A stretch of 64,000 bases of DNA from Limnephilus marmoratus (Eukaryota > Arthropoda > Insecta > Trichoptera > Limnephilidae). Positions 59,275 through 64,000 of this stretch are shown here, in pieces. Made by a program: the position numbers and the translations under genes. The notes below the pieces were generated by a model. That model was not told where the DNA came from, did not search any database, and worked only from the letters and a program-made list of their open reading frames with translations. Every line of letters starts with the position of its first letter. Within the stretch, counting starts at the first letter, position 1. The stretch lies in contig OU862919.1 in the NCBI GenBank assembly GCA_917880885.1, positions 10,558,001-10,622,000 on the forward strand, given 5' to 3'.

Positions 59275-59684
59275 ATAAATGAAGCAGAATTTAGACTGCA
59301 AGACTTGTTGCTGTTATTTTATAGTAGGTACAATACTGTTTTTTTTTTGGTTATTCCTTGCTGATCGGCGTGTTATGTATTTTGCAAAACTGATAAGCTG
59401 CTTGTCAGATGTGTAGGGTTTGAAGCGCATTTATCAGTAAGGCATTTATTGTTTTACTTATCTATCTTTTAAAAACGATTTGAAATATTAATTTCGTAAT
59501 GTTTTAAAATGAATAAATTGAATTGAGTTAAAATTGAATTAAATAAAATATGCTTTCACCATTCAAGGTTGTTCAGATAAATTTCTTGGGTCGACGTGAG
59601 CTAAAACATAAAAAAAAATTTAATGAATTTTAGGGAGAAGTATAGGTACTAGACAGTCAAAAATACAATATCTTTGACATAATA
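59275..59684. other. Nothing recognised
   Basis: AT-rich spacer. Confidence 0.4.
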
Positions 59685-60403
59685 TTAAGAGCGTTTAACC
59701 AGCCAGCGGACGAAAATCCACATTTCGTCGAAAGTTGTTCTTACGATCGTGCAGGGCGGTTACAACGAGAAAGATTAATTATTCTTCGTACCAGCTTTTT
59801 AAAATTATAACTCAACATCGAATTTATTTCAATTCAAATTAGCTTTAATTTATACCTTCATCCAAAAATGCTGAAAGGCGTGATGATAAAACTATTAAAA
59901 TAATGTATTTTTGTAGTTATTTTTTGATTATAAGTATTTATCATTTTTCAATAATGTCTAAATTTAATAAGAATGTTAAAAAATCTGAAATATATTAGTT
60001 TGTAAGTGCGCAAATAAATACACAAATGGACCAATTTTCGTCAAGAAACGTAAGTACGTACATATTTTTTAATGATTTTATTGAAACTAAAATTAAAATA
60101 AAAAAACATGCGTTTGCTAGATAATGTATTGATTTATTTTACTGCATGATTATATTATTTGAAATGGGTGTGGTATAATGCAAAATCTTTTTTGAAAATT
60201 TAACAAATCTGCCAACGACCTATGGAATAACCTTATTATACTAAAAATTAGAAAATTTTCTCAAAATTTATTACATGCTAATGCTAGATAAAAGAACAAT
60301 CTTTCGAAATCCATTTATAATTTTTTGTGGAAAAGAGTCAATACGTCTAAAATCTTATTTGAAAATGACATATTTCTGGTTTTCTCTGGTAATGCTCTCT
60401 TAA
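59685..60403. mobile_element. TTAA-type MITE, copy 3
   Basis: TTAAGAGCGTTTAACCAGCC to TCTGGTAATGCTCTCTTAA. Over 90% alike by eye with 63057-63777. No coding sequence. TTAA at both borders recalls piggyBac target duplication. Confidence 0.8.
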
Positions 60404-60952
60404 GGTTTCCGGATTGGAAAAGGGTCGTAAGCTTCTAAATATTAGTTGTGTAGGGTTTATATTACTTTACTCCATATCATTTAGAGCGGAACATATTTTA
60501 TTATTAAATGATTCCCTCTGCATAACGTAGATTTTAAAAGTTCAAACTATCTTATTATTTCGACCGTATATTCAGAGTTATTCAATCTCGAACACCTTCC
60601 CTTTCTCGCATCGCTTCATCTCTTTCTAATTATGGGCAGGGAATACTATTGGTTAGAATATTCACCCTACCGCTCATGTGTCACAGTTGTGATGACCGAT
60701 ATAGGATCATGTGGCACCTCGAAAGATTTGAGTTGCCTTCCGGTTCTACCCGAAAAATCTTGAAGAAAAACCTCTGGAAGGACTGAAGTTCTTTCAACTA
60801 ACTTTTGTTAAAAGGTTTAATGAATGGTTGAGGGAACAATTAGTTTCCTTAGGGTTAAAGTAGGTACCCATAAAGTCATTGTTATAGTTTTGTACTGTTT
60901 TACTATTATTAAACTGGGTTATACTTGCAAATTGATCATATAACTCAATTTG
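60404..60952. other. Nothing recognised
   Basis: No motif identified. Confidence 0.4.
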
Positions 60953-61400
60953 GGAGGCGGGTATGGGTACCGCCGCCCCGGAACTATTTATTGTATAACC
61001 AACATCACTGCCATAGGTCACCCTAAGTGGTTCGCAACGTTTGGTGACTTAGCAGGGGTGCCTGGATTCATGGGGTGAGGTTTTTCCAGGTCTTAGCGGC
61101 GGATGCGTCTGCCCACTTGCTGCATGGATCAAGAGAAACTGATTGAGAGAGGCCTTTTGTCCTTTCCAGCCGGACTCTGGACCCATCGCCTTGCAACGCA
61201 GTTGACGGGATAGATTGATACGTCCGTCACACCTGGATACACTAACCCCCAGATTCCTACCCACCACTCATACCTTTTCCTTCTCAGAACTTCCTATCCT
61301 TCCCTTCCTTAAAAAGGTCCTCCATACAACATCCCCTTAGATGACATAGGCCCTGAGGGAAAATATTTTCCTCAGGGCCTCCTGTAGGGAGCTAGCGTAA
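60953..61400 (+). mobile_element. SINE-like repeat, full-length copy
   Basis: TTGGGAGGCGGGTATGGGTA, CCGCCGCCCCGG, GGTGACTTAGCAGGGGTGCC, TGGATTCATGGGG, a pyrimidine-rich middle, then CTCAGGGCCTCCTGTAGGGA and an A run. Box A/B-like blocks (TGGTGACTTAGCAGG, GGTTCATGG in sister copies) hint at Pol III origin, but no tRNA is recognisable. Confidence 0.7.
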
Positions 61401-61724
61401 AAAAACCCACTCCAAATAAAGAATAACTATGAGTACCGTAAATAAATTTGGATTTCATTTCATTATTCCGCTAAACATACTATCTTTTTTCCTTTTCACA
61501 AGTCCCGCAAGAAACGAAAGCGACAGAAAATACTTGAATGTGTTAAATCATATTCCAATGTATGTTTCTTTCGAATTGTCGATGTACTCGTATTTGTGTC
61601 GATATAGTTGACAGGTACGACGATCAAAGATATTCAATTACAAAAGATATGCTATGGTGTCCGCTCGACTGTCGGCGATTGCTTCCCAATGGGTATAGTT
61701 TGATACGGAAAGCAGTAGTTTCAG

Positions 61725-62058
61725 TTTGGGAGGCGGGAGTGAGTACCGCCGCCCCGGGAACCTTTATTGGATAACCAACACCTCTGCTATAGGTTACCCC
61801 AAGTGGTTCGCTACGTTTGGTTATTTAGCAGGGGTGCCCGGGTTCACGGGGTGAGGTTTGTCTAGGTCTTAGAGGCGGATGACCAGGACACACTGAACCC
61901 CAGATTACTACCCACCCCTTAAACCCTTTTCCTTTTCAGAAATCTCCTCTCCTTCCTGTCCTTAAAAAATCCTCCACACAGTATCGCTAAAGATGACATA
62001 GGCCCTGGGGGAATTTTTTTTCTCAGGGCCTCCTGTATGGAGCTGATGTAAAAAAACT
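61725..62058 (+). mobile_element. SINE-like repeat copy (internal deletion)
   Basis: Same family; it lacks ~110 bp between GAGGCGGATGACCAGGACAC and the upstream block, as does 17433-17768, so these two form a short subfamily. Confidence 0.7.
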
Positions 62059-62117
62059 TATTTTTTTAAGGTGTGCAGTAATATTGGCTAACAATATAGT
62101 TTGAATACGGAAAGATT

Positions 62118-62455
62118 TTTTTTACATTAGCTCCACACAGGAGGCCCTGAGGAAAATAATTTCCCTCAGGGCCTATGTCATCTTAGAGGATGCTGTGTGG
62201 GGGGTTTTTGTAAGGAAAGAAAGGACAGGAATTTTTGGGAAGGAAATAGGTAAAAGGGATGGGTAGGAATCTGAGGCTTAGTGTGTCCAGGAGTGACGGA
62301 CATATGAATCTATCCCTTCAACCGAGGTGCAAGGCGATGGGTTGAGAGATAGAGGCTAGAAGGTAAAAGATCTCCCTCAACGAATCTCTCTCGATCCTGC
62401 CCAACACGCAGCAAGTGGGCAGACGTATCGGCCACCAAGACCTAGACATTTAGTT
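62118..62455 (-). mobile_element. SINE-like repeat copy, minus strand
   Basis: Begins with the tail (TTTTACATTAGCTCCACACA) and runs to the middle (GGTCTTGGTGG on the minus strand). With the plus copy at 61725 it forms a convergent pair 60 bp apart. Confidence 0.7.
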
Positions 62456-63056
62456 GATTTAGTTTATTTATTCATTTAGTTGATTTTTTGAAGGTGTACA
62501 GAAGTACTGGTTAACAATATCGGCGACATCAGGACGCACAGTCCCACTCAGTAAAAACCGCTGATAGCACATCTCTAATATTTCAATGTATTTGGGTACG
62601 ATGTATCTATTCAAAATTTTAAATTATTCCGCATCACGAACCCCATCTTAAATATTCCCGTCGTAAACGTACTTCTTGTTAGGATTCCCATAATCGCATT
62701 TAACTTTAGATTAATACCCATAACAAGGCGTCAAGACGTTTAATACCTTATTAAAGTGTGTAGCTCTTAAAGGAGACACAAGTGAGAACCTAATCTAATT
62801 TAAAGTTGAGAGCTTCTGCCAGAGGTTACTTCCGGTAACAGTTACCGCCGAGCGTCGTAACATCCGGATTCATGTTTCAGATTAACTTCCTGATCTTAAA
62901 TTAGATTCAGCTTGTGCCTAAAATGTAATTTAAATAATACTTTTTCAAATTTTCTCGTTCAAGCAGAGAGACAGCTCTTTGTTTTGTTTACCTCTACTTT
63001 TTGATACTAGCGAGAAAGGGACTATAGGCGTATACATACATCCATCTAATTTATTG
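62456..63056. other. Possible small MITE, otherwise nothing
   Basis: AGACACAAGTGAGAACCTAA with TCTAATTTAA (62772-62802) and TTAAATTAGATTCAGCTTGT (62898-62918) form an imperfect inverted repeat. The rest is unrecognised. Confidence 0.35.
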
Positions 63057-63777
63057 TTAAGAGCGTTTAACCAGCCAGCGGACGAAAATCCACATTTCGT
63101 CGAAAGTTGTTCTTACGATCGTGCAGGGCGGTTACAATGAGAAAGATTAATTATTCTCCGTACCAGCTTTTTTAAATTATAACTCAATATCGAATTTATT
63201 TCAATTCAAATTAGCTTTAATTTATACCTTCATCCAAAAAATGCTGAAAGGCGTGATGATAAAACTATTAAAATAATGTACTTTTTGTAGTTATTTTTGG
63301 ATTATAAGTATTTATCATTTTTCAATAATGTCTAAATTTAATAAGAATGTTAAAAAATCTGAAATATATTAGTTTGTAAGTGCGCAAATAAATACACAAA
63401 CGGACCAATTTTCGCCAAGAAACACATGTACGTACATATTTTTTAATGATTTTATTGAAACTAAAATTAAAATTTTAAAACATACGTTTGCTAGAAAATG
63501 TATTGATTTATTTTACTGCATGATTTTATTATTTGAAATGGGTGTGGTATAATACAAAAACTTTTTTGAAAATTGAACAAATCTGCCAACGACCTATGGA
63601 ATAACCTTATTATACTAAAAATTAAAAAAAATTCTCAAAATTTATTACATACGAATGCTAGATAAAAGAACAATCTTTCGAAATCCATTTATAATTTTTT
63701 GTGGAAAAGAGTCAATATGTTTAAAAACTTTTTTGAAAATGACGTGTTTCCGGTTTTCTCTGGTAATGCCCTCTTAA
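63057..63777. mobile_element. TTAA-type MITE, copy 4
   Basis: TTAAGAGCGTTTAACCAGCC to GGTAATGCCCTCTTAA, near-identical to 59685-60403 over its whole length. Confidence 0.8.
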
Positions 63778-63959
63778 CGAACAAGTAATGTTTAAGTCAT
63801 TATATTATAATTTAAAAATATTCTTTTTATGTGAAAACTTCTTTAGCATTGTTGTGATTTGAAACTCGATGATACGAAAGCGAGCGACACTAAAAAGAGA
63901 CATACCTGTACATTTATAGGATTTAGAGAGCCTGCGAGAGAACAAGACAGCAATAAAAT

Positions 63960-64000
63960 ATTTAATTAAATGAAGACAATATTAGCGAAACTCAGTCGAA
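63960..64000. mobile_element. SINE fragment at window edge (39915 family)
   Basis: AATTAAATGAAGACAATATT and AGCGAAACTCAGTCGAA match 40316-40350; it continues beyond the window. Confidence 0.5.

Overview
The window looks like AT-rich animal nuclear DNA, most likely from an insect or another arthropod. The evidence is a spliced cilium/flagellum gene with canonical GT-AG introns, insect-style Helitron ends, tRNA-derived SINEs, Penelope, mariner and hAT elements, and a run of the arthropod telomere pentamer TTAGG. I saw nothing bacterial. No assignment was checked against a database; all rest on motifs read by eye.

One host gene is present. Fifteen plus-strand exons between 6337 and 32088 encode roughly the last 870 residues of a protein made of repeated immunoglobulin-like ASH/MSP modules. 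It most resembles DLEC1-type axonemal proteins, and its 5' part lies upstream of the window. Reading phase is continuous through every junction except one (12812 to 15419), where a short exon seems unlocated or lost. One intron appears to be GC-AG. The last intron is about 9.7 kb. Most of the long introns are filled with transposons.

Region by region: 1-4213 is the right part of a large element encoding a FEN1/XPG-like PIN nuclease domain followed by a cysteine-rich CXC domain. 4376-5299 is a deleted mariner with unusually long inverted ends. 5655-6095 is a 61-bp minisatellite. 6337-32088 is the host gene, with SINEs, LINE fragments, MITEs, a MADF-encoding element, Penelope fragments and a broken THAP gene in its introns. 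33128-36271 is a second, shorter PIN-CXC element on the minus strand, with inverted repeats over 500 bp long. 37595-38820 is a deleted hAT. 40749-42638 and 49261-50033 are head-to-head Penelope pairs encoding GIY-YIG endonuclease pieces. 42655-49171 is a decayed Helitron whose coding region is split by a TTAA-flanked MITE that itself carries a hAT with an 8-bp target duplication. 50336-64000 is LINE, SINE and MITE debris, with a foldback element holding a TTAGG array.

The strongest candidate for something undescribed is the PIN-CXC element family. Two diverged copies share gene order and a terminal motif, and one has long inverted repeats bounding the gene, so this nuclease plus CXC protein is probably the product of a DNA transposon. 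A second theme is a hammerhead-like RNA motif at the outer ends of several different Penelope families, always with one extra nucleotide before helix II.
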